Positions 8,226 through 16,910 of a DNA stretch of 64,000 nt are shown piece after piece (the first letter of the stretch is position 1; the number at the start of each line of letters is the position of its first letter). The DNA is from Devosia neptuniae (lineage in GTDB: Bacteria > Pseudomonadota > Alphaproteobacteria > Rhizobiales > Devosiaceae), in contig NZ_CP104965.1 in assembly GCF_025452235.1 (NCBI RefSeq), forward strand, positions 2,104,501 to 2,168,500. Reading direction: 5' to 3'. Both the position numbers and the translations under genes were made by a program. Below the pieces are notes generated by a model that saw only the letters and a list, made by a program, of their open reading frames with translations, searched no databases and was not told the DNA's origin.

Positions 8226-8792
8226 TCAGAAGGGGTTCCAGGTCGGCTCATTGGTGAAGTTGAGATAGCCGATATTGATGCCCAGCCGTGCGCCCACGCC
8301 CGAGCGGATTGGCACCATCACCACATTGCCGCGCTTGATGACCGTCATGCCGAAGCCGCCCACCACATAGGCGGAGCCATTGACGCCGGCATAGCGCCCC
8401 AACACATCCTGAATCTGGGACAGGTTGTAGACCAGCATCATCACCTTGGAGCCGTCCCCGCCAATGTCGAAGCCGATCGAGGGGCCCTGCCAATAGACGG
8501 CATATTGGCCCACATTGCGGGTATAGACGGTGCCCTCGCCATAGCGGGCGCCGGCAAACAGCGCGCCCCCGGCATCTTCACCCAGAATATAGCCATTGGG
8601 CAGCCCGTATTGGCTGACGGCGCGTTCGACCAGCGAGGCAAGGCCCTGCGAGGTGGAGCCGAAGAACTCCTTGCCGCTTTCCACCAGTTCCTCGCCCGAA
8701 TAGCTGTCGCTGAGCGAGCCCTGGGCGAAGGCCGTGACGGGGACCAGCATGCTGGCGAGCAAAGCAAGGCTGACGAGGATGCGCTTGAGCAT
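8226..8792 (-). CDS. EipA family (DUF1134) periplasmic protein
   Basis: Member of the DUF1134 family, whose Brucella representative EipA supports cell-envelope integrity. The 188-residue product has a signal peptide (MLKRILVSLALLASMLVPVTAFA) and a glycine-rich mature domain with GEDAGGALFAGARYGEG and a repeated GGFGM/GGDGSKV pattern typical of the family's small beta-barrel. I placed the start at ATG 8792, because CAGGAG lies seven bases upstream; a longer frame begins 33 bases earlier. It stands alone, and a YHS protein gene starts divergently. Confidence 0.88.
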   Translation of the reverse strand: MLKRILVSLALLASMLVPVTAFAQGSLSDSYSGEELVESGKEFFGSTSQGLASLVERAVSQYGLPNGYILGEDAGGALFAGARYGEGTVYTRNVGQYAVYWQGPSIGFDIGGDGSKVMMLVYNLSQIQDVLGRYAGVNGSAYVVGGFGMTVIKRGNVVMVPIRSGVGARLGINIGYLNFTNEPTWNPF

Positions 8793-8895
8793 GGGACGAA
8801 CTCCTGGCAGGCGGCGCGGCCGCAATTACGAGGACCTTAAGGTTTGTTACCCAAAATCCGCTTTCGGCTGCACAAGACGCGCCGATCATGGCTCG

Positions 8896-9396
8896 ATGAT
8901 GAAGCAAAGCTGTAAACAAATCTTAACCATGCTTGCCTTTGTTCTGCCGCTTTTCCCGGCGGTTTGCGGAGGTATTGTGGCAGTGCAGGCGCAGTCGGTG
9001 GTCACCTCCATCGTCACCGATCCGCTGACCGGCATCGCCATTTTTGGCATGGACCCCGTCTCCTATTTCACCGAACCGGCGCCCTTGCAGGGCCGCGGCG
9101 ATATCGAATTTTCCTGGGGTGGGGTGGCGTGGAATTTCGCCACCATGGCCAATCGCGACATCTTCAGCCGCTCGCCGCAGACCTATGCGCCCCAGTTCGG
9201 CGGACACGGCGCCATGGCCATGGCGCGGGGCTTTCTGTCCGACAGCGATCCGCGCATCTACACCGTCTTCAAGCAGCGGCTTTACCTGTTCTATTCTCCC
9301 GGCAATCGCGAGGCATTCCTCTTGGCGCCCGACGCTGCAGCGATCAAAGCCGAAGAGAATTGGCAGGTTCTGTCCAAAACGCTCTCGGCGCAGTAG
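8896..9396 (+). CDS. YHS domain-containing exported protein
   Basis: A 166-residue product with a signal peptide (about 1-32) and a YHS domain: FGMDPVSYFTE, then WGGVAWNFATMANRDIF, and YTVFKQRLYLFYSP. YHS domains often bind metal or accompany metal-handling proteins. The exact role here is unknown. The start is one of two tandem ATGs (8896 or 8899). The gene ends 64 bases before chpT on the same strand but is not obviously coupled to it. Confidence 0.85.
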   Translation: MMKQSCKQILTMLAFVLPLFPAVCGGIVAVQAQSVVTSIVTDPLTGIAIFGMDPVSYFTEPAPLQGRGDIEFSWGGVAWNFATMANRDIFSRSPQTYAPQFGGHGAMAMARGFLSDSDPRIYTVFKQRLYLFYSPGNREAFLLAPDAAAIKAEENWQVLSKTLSAQ

Positions 9397-9460
9397 TGCG
9401 AAAGCCCATCCATCACTAATGTTCCCTGTAGTGATTCCCTGCCGCTTTCCGGAGACTTTC

Positions 9461-10141
9461 ATGGCTGACATCATCGAGCTCAAGGCCACCGATCTGGCCG
9501 CCATGCTGTGCAGCCGGGTTTGCCACGACCTGATCAACCCGATCGGGGCCATCGGCAATGGCCTTGAAGTGCTGGGCGATCCCAATCAGGGCGACATGGC
9601 CGAAGGCGCGCGCGATCTGATCGCCAGCGCCGCCAAGCAGAGCCGGGCCAAGCTCGAATTCGCGCGACTGGCCTATGGCGCTTCCTCGACCTCGGGCACC
9701 GATATCGACACCCGCGAATGCGAGCGCGTCGCCCGCATCCTGTTCGAGATCGAGAAAGCCGACCTCGAATGGAATGTCCCGCTGATCCTGCTGCCCAAGC
9801 ACAAGGCCAAGCTGTTCATGAACATGCTGCTGATCGCTGCCGGTTCGGTGCCGCGCGGCGGGCAGGTGACGGCTTCGATCACTGGCGAAGCCGGCCAGGA
9901 GAAGTTTGAGTTCACCTCCAGGAGCGACCCCGAGAAGCGGCAGAAGACTTTGGTGCCGTCCGGTTCGGCCGGTCTGCTGTCGGGCATTCCCGAGGAGGGC
10001 TTTGTCGATGCGCGGGGCATCCAGCCGTTCTATACGGGGCTGTTGGCGCGCATGACCGACATGGAAATTTCCATCGGGCTCGAGAATGATCGCTTCTTCC
10101 TCAATGCGATCCCCAAACCGGCCATTGCCGACGTTCAATGA
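9461..10141 (+). CDS. chpT: Histidine phosphotransferase ChpT
   Basis: Passes phosphate from the kinase CckA to CtrA and CpdR in the alphaproteobacterial cell-cycle phosphorelay. The 226-residue product starts with a DHp-like helix carrying the phosphoacceptor His22 in LCSRVCHDLINPIGAI, followed by a degenerate, non-catalytic ATPase-like domain, as known for ChpT. Length and motif match the family. The ATG at 9461 follows a GGAGA ribosome site. Its target gene ctrA lies 4 kb downstream. Confidence 0.93.
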   Translation: MADIIELKATDLAAMLCSRVCHDLINPIGAIGNGLEVLGDPNQGDMAEGARDLIASAAKQSRAKLEFARLAYGASSTSGTDIDTRECERVARILFEIEKADLEWNVPLILLPKHKAKLFMNMLLIAAGSVPRGGQVTASITGEAGQEKFEFTSRSDPEKRQKTLVPSGSAGLLSGIPEEGFVDARGIQPFYTGLLARMTDMEISIGLENDRFFLNAIPKPAIADVQ

Positions 10142-10220
10142 CAACAGTCCGCTAACCAATTCCTAAGCGGAGTGACGCTATTGTGCACGAGGTGTCAGCC
10201 GCTGCGGAGCTTGCCCGGAT

Positions 10221-10586
10221 ATGAAATCCTGCCTGATCGTCGATGATTCCACTGTCGTGCGCAAAGTCGCGCGCCGGATTCTGGAAGACCTCGACTATAT
10301 CGTCGAAGAAGCCGAAGACGGGCAGGAAGCATTCGACAAGTGCCGGCAGGAAATGCCCGACGCTATACTGCTCGATTGGCAAATGCCGATCATGAGCGGG
10401 CTGGAATTCCTCAAATTATTGCGGGCCTATGTGGGTGGCGAGAAGCCGCATGTTGTCTATTGCACGGTCGAAAACGACATCGGCGCCATCGCCATGGCGC
10501 TCAAGGCCGGCGCCAGCGATTACATGATGAAACCCTTCGACCGGCGGATTCTCGAATCCAAATTCGAGCCGCATCTGGCCGCCTAA
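10221..10586 (+). CDS. Single-domain response regulator (CheY-like)
   Basis: A 121-residue stand-alone receiver domain: acidic pocket DDS at 8-10, phosphoacceptor Asp52 (AILLDWQMP), a Thr in the VYCTVEN strand, and Lys in YMMKPFD. It has no output domain. It follows chpT by 80 bases on the same strand, so a link to the CckA-ChpT relay or to motility is plausible. It is not clearly DivK or CpdR by sequence. Its stop overlaps the end of the convergent sigma-factor gene by four bases. Confidence 0.88.
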   Translation: MKSCLIVDDSTVVRKVARRILEDLDYIVEEAEDGQEAFDKCRQEMPDAILLDWQMPIMSGLEFLKLLRAYVGGEKPHVVYCTVENDIGAIAMALKAGASDYMMKPFDRRILESKFEPHLAA

Positions 10587-11842
10587 CCGGCCTCGGCGCG
10601 GTTGAGCAGATAGGTTTTTTCTCGTTCATTATGAGTGAGTTGCGCCGCGCGGCGGAACTCCAGCATGGCCTCGGTATGCCGGCCCAATTTGCTCAACATA
10701 TCCCCGCGCACCCCATAGAGCAGATGATAGTTCTTGAGGGCCGGATCATCCTTGATCGTGTCGATCAACGCCAGAGCCGCCGCCGGTCCCTCGGCCATGG
10801 AAATGGCGACGGCGCGGTTTAATTCTATGACGGGGGACGGCGTTACTTGGGCCAGCGTTGCATAAAGCGCCACAATACGCGGCCAGTCGGTATCCTCGGC
10901 ATGACGGGCCCGAGCATGGCAGGCGGCGATAGCAGCTTGCAGGGCATAGGGGCCATTGGCGCCGTCCAGCTCCTCCGCGCGGGCCAGCGCGGCAAGGCCG
11001 CGGCGGATCAGCAATTGATCCCAGCGGGCGCGGTCCTGGTCCTGGAGGAGTATGGGATGGCCCTTGGCATCGGTACGGGCGCCCAGCCGCGACGACTGAA
11101 TTTCCATAAGCGCCACAAGGGCATGCACCTCCGGCTCGTCGGGTGCGAGGCGGGCGAGAACCCGACCCAGGCGGGTGGCTTCCTCGCAGAGTTGGGGGCG
11201 CATCCAATCGTCGCCGGCCGTGGCCGAATAGCCTTCGTTGAAAATGAGGTAGAGCACGCCCAGCACCGAAGCGAGCCGCTCCGCCCGCTCGAGACCACGC
11301 GGCACTTCGAAGGGGATCTTGGCGTCGGCAATGGCCTTTTTGGCGCGAACGATGCGCTGGCCGATAGTGGGCTCGGCCGCGAGGAAAGCGCGGGCAATCT
11401 CCTCGGTGGTGAGCCCACCTAGCAGGCGCAGGGTGAGGGCAACGCGCGATTCGGCGGGCAGGATGGGGTGGCAGGAGGTGAAGATCAGCCGCAGCAGATC
11501 ATCGCCCACATCGTCGTCCAGGGCGTCGTGCAGCGTCTCGATCTGGTCGGGAATATCGGTTTCGATGCCATGGCCGACCTCGACCAGCTTGGTCGCAGCC
11601 ATCTTCTTGTGGCGGAAATAATCGATGGCGCGGCGCTTGGCGGTCTGGGTCAGCCAGGCGCCGGGGTTCTTGGGCACGCCGCTGTCAGGCCAGGTCTTGA
11701 GCGCGATGACCAGGGCATCCTGCGCCAGTTCCTCGGCAAGTGAAATGTCGCGCACCATGCGCGTCAGGCCCGCGATCAGCCGGGGCTGTTCGAGCTTCCA
11801 GACGGCGGTGATGGCGCTGTGGGTTTCGGACTGGCTGGTCAT
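10583..11842 (-). CDS. ECF42-type RNA polymerase sigma factor
   Basis: A 419-residue sigma factor, much longer than a typical ECF (about 180). Residues 1-180 hold regions 2 and 4 (ITAVWKLEQPRLIAGL, AWLTQTAKRRAIDYFRHKK, LTTEEIARAFLAAEPTIGQRIVRAKKAI). The remaining 240 residues form the helical, TPR-like C-terminal extension (DUF6596) characteristic of ECF42. These factors are known to be co-encoded with DGPF/YCII proteins, and exactly such a gene lies just upstream. I used ATG 11842 rather than the longer frame, since family similarity begins there. No anti-sigma factor is seen, as expected for ECF42. Confidence 0.9.
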   Translation of the reverse strand: MTSQSETHSAITAVWKLEQPRLIAGLTRMVRDISLAEELAQDALVIALKTWPDSGVPKNPGAWLTQTAKRRAIDYFRHKKMAATKLVEVGHGIETDIPDQIETLHDALDDDVGDDLLRLIFTSCHPILPAESRVALTLRLLGGLTTEEIARAFLAAEPTIGQRIVRAKKAIADAKIPFEVPRGLERAERLASVLGVLYLIFNEGYSATAGDDWMRPQLCEEATRLGRVLARLAPDEPEVHALVALMEIQSSRLGARTDAKGHPILLQDQDRARWDQLLIRRGLAALARAEELDGANGPYALQAAIAACHARARHAEDTDWPRIVALYATLAQVTPSPVIELNRAVAISMAEGPAAALALIDTIKDDPALKNYHLLYGVRGDMLSKLGRHTEAMLEFRRAAQLTHNEREKTYLLNRAEAG

Positions 11843-11940
11843 GGCGGGATGAAAGCAGGATGAGGCGAACGGCGCAAGCCGGAGACGAAGGAGTTCCCAC
11901 CGACTCATACCGGCTCGCGCCGGGATGAGTCCGCAATCAG

Positions 11941-12309
11941 CTAAGCCACGGCGTTAACAGCGAAATCGGCCGCCTCAAACACCTGGCGCAGTTCGATTTC
12001 TTCGCCATTCTCGAACGGGATGCGGCGGCACCAGGCCAGGGCTTCGTCGCGGGATTTGACGTCGATGAGCCAGAAGCCGCAGATCAATTCACGGGTTTCG
12101 GCGAAGGGGCCGCCGGTGACGGTGATCCCCTCGCCGTCGAAGCGCAGGCGCGTGCCCTTGGAAGAGGCCATAAGTCCTTCGCTATGCAGCATAATTCCGG
12201 CGTCGATCAGGGCCTCGTTATATTGGTCCATGGCGGCGAAGGCCTGCGCGGAGGGGATGACGCCGGCCTCGCTTTCCGGCGTGGCTTTGACAAGGATCAT
12301 GAAGCGCAT
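11941..12309 (-). CDS. YCII-related (DGPF) protein partner of the ECF42 sigma factor
   Basis: A 122-residue YCII-like protein starting MRFMILVKATPESEAG, with VTGGPFAETRELICGFWLIDVKSRDEALAWCRR, a variant of the DGPF pattern. DGPF proteins are the hallmark neighbours of ECF42 sigma factors; their biochemical function is unsettled. It starts 20 bases after the alpha/beta hydrolase stop and precedes the sigma gene by 98 bases, so the three probably form one operon. Confidence 0.9.
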   Translation of the reverse strand: MRFMILVKATPESEAGVIPSAQAFAAMDQYNEALIDAGIMLHSEGLMASSKGTRLRFDGEGITVTGGPFAETRELICGFWLIDVKSRDEALAWCRRIPFENGEEIELRQVFEAADFAVNAVA

Positions 12310-12329
12310 TTCTTTGTCCTTCCAAAGGG

Positions 12330-13196
12330 TTACGGCATAAAACCGGCAGGCGTTTCGCCCTTGAGGAAGGGCTCGATAAAGGCATGCAGCAGCTCGGGCT
12401 GGTTGATGACGGCGGTGTGCGACGTGGCCGGCAGGATGGCGAGACGCGAGGCAGAAAGGGGCTGGCCCATATCGCCCATTTCCCCACCGCCCAGCAGGCG
12501 GAACAGCGCCACATTGTGCTCGAGCGTGGAGACATCGGCATCGCCGGCAATGATCAGCACGGGGGTCTTGAGCGCGTTCACGTCAGCTTCCCAGGCCATG
12601 GGCTCCTTTTCGAGCGCAATGAGCTTTTCGACCAGCGCGCGGAAGCCATCCTTGTTGACAGCCAGCTTCTTGTATTCGTCCTCCATCGGCGTGCCGAGGA
12701 ACATTTCGGGCGCCATTTGCGGGATGAAGGCGGTGAAGGCCGGCTGCCAGCCGGAAACATCGTAGGCGACCGAGGCGAGCACCAGCTGATCGACTTTTTC
12801 GGGGTGGCGGATGGCCAGTTGCAGCGCGGCGGCAGAGCCCATGGAATAGCCGAACACGTCAGCCTTATCGAGCGCGACGGAATCCATGAAGGCGGCCACG
12901 TCATCGGCGAGATTGGGATAGGTGATCGGGCGATCAATGTCGGTCGTGCGGCCATGGCCTTGGAATTCCAGCGCATAGACCGTGTGGGTCTTGGCGAGCA
13001 TGGGGATGATTTCGCCCATGCTGGGGATATTCATATAGGCGCCGTGCAGCACGACCAGCGGGTCGCCCGAGCCAGAGACCTCATAGTACATTTCCATGCC
13101 GTTGACTTCGACCGTATCGGCCTTGGGCGCGGGCTGGGCGAAGGCGGCTGATGTCAGCAGGATGGTGGCGGCAAGGGTGGCTGTGGTGCGGAACAT
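12330..13196 (-). CDS. Exported alpha/beta hydrolase
   Basis: A 288-residue periplasmic hydrolase. A signal peptide (MFRTTATLAATILLTSAAFA) precedes an alpha/beta-hydrolase fold with the nucleophile elbow GYSMGS, the oxyanion-type segment VVLHGAYMN, and a likely catalytic His in SHTAVINQPE near the C-terminus. The start is ATG 13196, preceded by a strong GAGGAGAT site; the longer in-frame extension lacks signal-peptide logic. The substrate is unknown. It heads the probable ECF42 operon, so it may be part of that stress response. Confidence 0.87.
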   Translation of the reverse strand: MFRTTATLAATILLTSAAFAQPAPKADTVEVNGMEMYYEVSGSGDPLVVLHGAYMNIPSMGEIIPMLAKTHTVYALEFQGHGRTTDIDRPITYPNLADDVAAFMDSVALDKADVFGYSMGSAAALQLAIRHPEKVDQLVLASVAYDVSGWQPAFTAFIPQMAPEMFLGTPMEDEYKKLAVNKDGFRALVEKLIALEKEPMAWEADVNALKTPVLIIAGDADVSTLEHNVALFRLLGGGEMGDMGQPLSASRLAILPATSHTAVINQPELLHAFIEPFLKGETPAGFMP

Positions 13197-13284
13197 GGAT
13201 ATCTCCTCAGATTGGGCGTTCTGAGAAGACAACGAATGGTCCATGGCAAATTCGACGGCAGCGCGTAGATTTTTGTGACTGGCG

Positions 13285-13800
13285 TTAGTCCGAGACCGTC
13301 AGCCCCAGCTTTTGCGCATTGGCGAGGCAGCGGGCGACGATGAGACGGTGGAAGGGATAGATCACGGCGAGATAGGCGCGGCCGAACAGATTATGCGGGC
13401 GCACCCAGGTGCTCAGGCTGACGCAATCGGCGGCTTCGTCCTTGAGGATCGAGACGCGGAAATCGAGATGCTTGTCATCAGTGCCCAGGATCACCTCGGT
13501 CGGGGTGGCCGAATGGACCGCGAAAATGCCGGAATAGCTGCAGCTATTGATCTGCTCGACGGTGGGCGGGGCGATGTCGCTTTCGCTGCCGGTCTTGAGG
13601 CCGAACGGGGTCATCAGCAGATTGCGCAGGCCGAGCAGCACGCGCGCCCAGCCGGGCATGTTGAAGAAGATGGCAATGGTCAGTCCGGCCGCGTCGGGGG
13701 CGGGATGCGGCAGGGGCACGCTTTGGCTGTCGAGAAAGTCGCCCTCGCTAAAATATCCCATCAGGGCGCCATCCGGCGGGTAGCGAAAAGCCTTGGCCAT
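13285..13800 (-). CDS. DUF2867-like protein
   Basis: A 171-residue soluble protein with a central ILGTDDKHLDFRVSI and a C-terminal WVRPHNLFGRAYLAVIYPFHRLIVARCLANA, which fits the DUF2867 family (related to the C-terminal part of SDR-like proteins). No catalytic motif was recognised. It ends about 90 bases upstream of the hydrolase gene on the same strand and could be the first gene of that transcript. Confidence 0.72.
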   Translation of the reverse strand: MAKAFRYPPDGALMGYFSEGDFLDSQSVPLPHPAPDAAGLTIAIFFNMPGWARVLLGLRNLLMTPFGLKTGSESDIAPPTVEQINSCSYSGIFAVHSATPTEVILGTDDKHLDFRVSILKDEAADCVSLSTWVRPHNLFGRAYLAVIYPFHRLIVARCLANAQKLGLTVSD

Positions 13801-13839
13801 GCTGTTCTCCGTCTTGAAACGGAAAATCTAGCTTAGGGG

Positions 13840-13877
13840 GCAAACAAAAGCCCCGCGCGACACTGTCGCACGGGGCT
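13840..13877 (-). terminator. Intrinsic terminator downstream of ctrA
   Basis: On the minus strand AGCCCCGTGCGACA pairs with TCGCGCGGGGCT (one mismatch), followed by TTTTGTTTG. It lies 45 bases after the ctrA stop. Confidence 0.8.
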
Positions 13878-13921
13878 GGTGAATTGTCGCAGTGGGCGAT
13901 GCGGTCGCCCGCAGCGGCTGA

Positions 13922-14629
13922 TCAGGCGACGTTTTCGGAATAGGCTTCGCTCTCGTCGGGCTCGCGCAGCACATAGCCGCGGCCCCAGACGGTTTCGATG
14001 TAGTTCTTGCCGCCGGTTGCAACGGAAAGCTTCTTGCGCAGCTTGCAGATGAACACGTCGATGATCTTGAGTTCGGGCTCATCCATGCCACCATAGAGGT
14101 GGTTGAGGAACATTTCCTTGGTGAGCGTGGTACCCTTGCGGAGCGAAAGCAGCTCCAGCATCTGGTATTCCTTGCCGGTCAGGTGCACGCGCTGAGTCTG
14201 GACTTCGACGGTTTTGGTGTCGAGGTTGACGGTCAGCTCGCCGGTCGAGATGACCGACTGGGCGTGGCCCTTGGAGCGGCGGACAATGGCGTGGATGCGG
14301 GCAACCAGCTCGTCCTTGTGGAACGGCTTGGTCATATAGTCATCGGCGCCGAAGCCGAGGCCGCGTACTTTATCCTCGATGCCGGCCAGGCCGGATAGGA
14401 TAAGAATCGGGGTCTGCACCTTGGCGACGCGGAGGGTGCGGAGCACCTCGTAACCGCTCATGTCGGGCAGGTTCAGATCCAGAAGGATGATGTCGTAGTC
14501 GTAGAGTTTTCCGAGATCGACGCCTTCTTCACCGAGATCGGTGGTGTAGACGTTGAAGCTTTCGGACTTGAGCATCAATTCGATGCTCTGCGCAGTTGCG
14601 CTGTCGTCCTCAATAAGGAGTACCCGCAT
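13922..14629 (-). CDS. ctrA: Cell-cycle master response regulator CtrA
   Basis: OmpR-type regulator that binds TTAA-N7-TTAA boxes and controls the cell cycle, division and flagellar genes. The 235-residue product starts [20 protein letters not shown], has phosphoacceptor Asp51 ([13 protein letters not shown]), Lys in [11 protein letters not shown], and the highly conserved winged-helix end [13 protein letters not shown]...VWGRGYVL. The C-terminus ends in SENVA, resembling the two-alanine degradation tag of Caulobacter CtrA but with VA. Start ATG 14629, preceded by AAGGGG. Divergent from fliI; the shared spacer has GANTC and TTAA sites. Confidence 0.97.
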   Translation of the reverse strand: MRVLLIEDDSATAQSIELMLKSESFNVYTTDLGEEGVDLGKLYDYDIILLDLNLPDMSGYEVLRTLRVAKVQTPILILSGLAGIEDKVRGLGFGADDYMTKPFHKDELVARIHAIVRRSKGHAQSVISTGELTVNLDTKTVEVQTQRVHLTGKEYQMLELLSLRKGTTLTKEMFLNHLYGGMDEPELKIIDVFICKLRKKLSVATGGKNYIETVWGRGYVLREPDESEAYSENVA

Positions 14630-14737
14630 TAATATTCCCCTTGTCATTCGTTCCTGCTGGAACACATGAGGTCCGGCGGGTGGCTGCCGCCTCATGTCCA
14701 ACCCTACTGGATATGACTGAACCCTAAGCCCAAATAG

Positions 14738-14880
14738 TTAACAAAGTTTAATTCGGTTCTGCAATACGCAAACGGCATTAGGATGAATTAAGTTTAAGTT
14801 ATTGAAATTTAAGGGTTAATTCTATCAATTTTTCTTAAGAAAATGGTTTAAGAAGGTGTTGCAAGCGACTCTGTCGACTC
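14738..14880. promoter_or_regulatory. ctrA/fliI shared control region: TTAA cluster and paired GANTC sites
   Basis: The AT-rich spacer holds eight TTAA tetramers (14738, 14748, 14788, 14794, 14809, 14816, 14835, 14848) and two GACTC sites (14867-14871 and 14876-14880). TTAA pairs are CtrA half sites, but the closest pair here is spaced by six bases and not seven. GANTC is the CcrM methylation site that controls ctrA in Caulobacter. Direct binding is inferred. Confidence 0.55.
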
Positions 14881-15043
14881 GTGCAATCGCGGCTATGTCA
14901 GGGGTTTAGGGCAGGGTGCGCGGCACGGCGCAAACGGAGTGCCCCGACACTGGGAATACAGCTTTTTGCTTAACGTTGCGTTACCATCTGATTCGCGGCG
15001 GCAGCTGCAAATGCGGCGGCGGAAACCATGTCCTGCCACAGTG

Positions 15044-16390
15044 ATGAACGGGTCTGAACCGATGAAGGCGCTGATTTCAGCCATCGATGCCATCGACGAT
15101 GTCGAAGTGTTCGGCCGGGTCAAATCCGTGCAGGGCCTGTTGATGGAAATCGTCGGGCCCGTGCGCGAATTGCGCGTGGGTGGGCGCGTCAAAATCGAGA
15201 CGGTCAATGGCGAGCATCTGGCCGCCGAGATCATCGGCTTCAAGGGCGGGCATGCACTGTGCCTGCCGTTTGGGCAGTTGGCCGGGGTGCGGCTGGGCTG
15301 CAAGGCGGTGTTCCAGCGCCATGACGGGGCGGCGTTTCCATCGGAAGGCTGGCTGGGCCGGGTGGTCAATGCCAATGGCGAGCCGATCGATGGCAAGGGG
15401 CCGGTGCCGCGCGGGGCAGTAGCTTATCCGCTGCAGCAAAACCCGCTTTTGGCGCATGACCGGGTGCGGGTGGGCGAGCCGCTCGACCTAGGGGTGCGGT
15501 GCCTCAATACCTTTACTACCGTGTGCGAGGGGCAGCGGCTGGGCATTTTTGCGGGCTCGGGCGTGGGTAAATCTGTCCTTATGTCCATGCTGGCGCGCAA
15601 TACCAATGTGGATGTGGCGGTAATCGGGCTGATCGGGGAACGGGGCCGCGAGGTTCATGAATTCATCCAGGAATATCTGGGCGAGGAGGGGCTGGCCCAT
15701 GCGGTGGTGGTGGTGGCCACGTCCGACGAGGCAGCGCTGATGCGCCGGCAGGCAGCCTATATGAGCCTAGCGCTGAGTGAATTCTTCCGCGACCAGGGCA
15801 AGCGCGTGCTGTGCATGATGGATAGCCTGACCCGCTTTGCCATGGCGCAGCGCGAAATAGGCCTCGCCATCGGGGAGCCGCCAACGGCCAAGGGCTATCC
15901 GCCCACGGTTTTCACGGAATTGCCACGATTGTTGGAACGGGCCGGCCCGGGAACACCGACAACGGGTTCTGTTACCGGTCTCTTTACCGTTTTGGTAGAA
16001 GGTGATGATCACAATGAGCCCATTGCGGACGCCGTTCGCGGCATTCTTGATGGGCACATCGTAATGGAGCGCGGGATTGCCGAACGGGGTCGTTACCCGG
16101 CAGTCAACGTGCTCCGGTCCATCTCGCGCACCATGCCAGGGTGCGTTCCGGTCGATGTGCGACCGGTCCTGGCCAAGGCGCGAGAGCTCATGTCCATATT
16201 TTCGGACATGGAGGAACTGATCCGGCTGGGGGCTTACCGGAAAGGGTCAGATCCGAAAGTGGACCGCGCGATTGCTGTCTATCCCGCGCTTGAGGCTTTT
16301 TTGGGCCAGAGCCGGGAAGAGACGACGACAATTGCCGAGGGCTATAAAATGCTCGAGGCGATTGTGGCCGAGGCAGGCGCAGCGGTCTGA
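15044..16390 (+). CDS. fliI: Flagellum-specific ATPase FliI
   Basis: ATPase of the flagellar type III export apparatus, at the cytoplasmic base. The 448-residue product has Walker A GSGVGKS at about 171-177, the [10 protein letters not shown] segment, Walker B-type [12 protein letters not shown], and [25 protein letters not shown], all typical of FliI/YscN. The start is uncertain: ATG 15044 or ATG 15062 (no good ribosome site before either), while the frame stays open to 14939. It is followed by fliJ and divergent from ctrA. Confidence 0.93.
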   Translation: MNGSEPMKALISAIDAIDDVEVFGRVKSVQGLLMEIVGPVRELRVGGRVKIETVNGEHLAAEIIGFKGGHALCLPFGQLAGVRLGCKAVFQRHDGAAFPSEGWLGRVVNANGEPIDGKGPVPRGAVAYPLQQNPLLAHDRVRVGEPLDLGVRCLNTFTTVCEGQRLGIFAGSGVGKSVLMSMLARNTNVDVAVIGLIGERGREVHEFIQEYLGEEGLAHAVVVVATSDEAALMRRQAAYMSLALSEFFRDQGKRVLCMMDSLTRFAMAQREIGLAIGEPPTAKGYPPTVFTELPRLLERAGPGTPTTGSVTGLFTVLVEGDDHNEPIADAVRGILDGHIVMERGIAERGRYPAVNVLRSISRTMPGCVPVDVRPVLAKARELMSIFSDMEELIRLGAYRKGSDPKVDRAIAVYPALEAFLGQSREETTTIAEGYKMLEAIVAEAGAAV

Positions 16391-16442
16391 AGGGGCTGTG
16401 TATTGGCCCTGGAACTGACTTGATGTGTAAGGAGTACAGGTC

Positions 16443-16853
16443 TTGAAATCGCGCAGCGAGAGCCTCATACGGCTCAAGAAGTTCCAGGTGGACGAAAAGC
16501 GCCGCCAGGTCAGCCAGATCGAAATGATGGTCAACGACTTCGAGCGCATGGCCGGCGAACTCGACCAGCAGATCGAAATCGAGCAGACCAAGACCGGCAT
16601 TTCGGACGTGGCCCATTTCGCCTATTCCACCTTTGCCAAGGCCGCCATGGCGCGGCGCGACAATCTGCTGGCCTCGGCCACCGATATGCGCAGCAAGCTC
16701 GAAACGGCGCAGGACGCCCTGGCGGAAGCCATCGAAGATTTGAAAAAGGTCGAGCTACTCGACCAGCGCGAACACCAGCGCGAAGCCGCCGATCAGCTCA
16801 AGGTCGAGCAGGCCGAATATGACGAAATCGGCCGGTTGCGCTTCCGCAACTGA
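16443..16853 (+). CDS. fliJ: Flagellar export chaperone FliJ
   Basis: A 136-residue, almost entirely helical protein (LIRLKKFQVDEKRRQVSQIEMMV and long charged heptads) of the size and position of FliJ, which links FliI to the FlhA export gate. It starts at TTG 16443, supported by AAGGAG eight bases upstream; no ATG is usable. It follows fliI by 52 bases and ends at an intrinsic terminator, so fliI-fliJ is a two-gene operon. Confidence 0.85.
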   Translation: MKSRSESLIRLKKFQVDEKRRQVSQIEMMVNDFERMAGELDQQIEIEQTKTGISDVAHFAYSTFAKAAMARRDNLLASATDMRSKLETAQDALAEAIEDLKKVELLDQREHQREAADQLKVEQAEYDEIGRLRFRN

Positions 16854-16876
16854 GATGGTTTTGGAATGGAATGCGG

Positions 16877-16907
16877 AAGGGCCCGCTGATGCGGGCCTTT
16901 TGTTTTT
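16877..16907 (+). terminator. Intrinsic terminator after fliJ
   Basis: Stem AAGGGCCCGC / GCGGGCCTTT with a TGAT loop, followed by TGTTTTT, 24 bases after the fliJ stop. Confidence 0.88.
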
Positions 16908-16910
16908 GGC

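Noticed and set aside
7961..8251. Minus-strand 96-residue frame across the repeat at 8062
   Set aside because: It translates the family A palindrome (peptide WIPAFAGMT), a well-known spurious product.
14738..14751. Exact CtrA full box between ctrA and fliI
   Set aside because: The nearest TTAA pair is spaced by six bases rather than seven, so it is listed only as a cluster.
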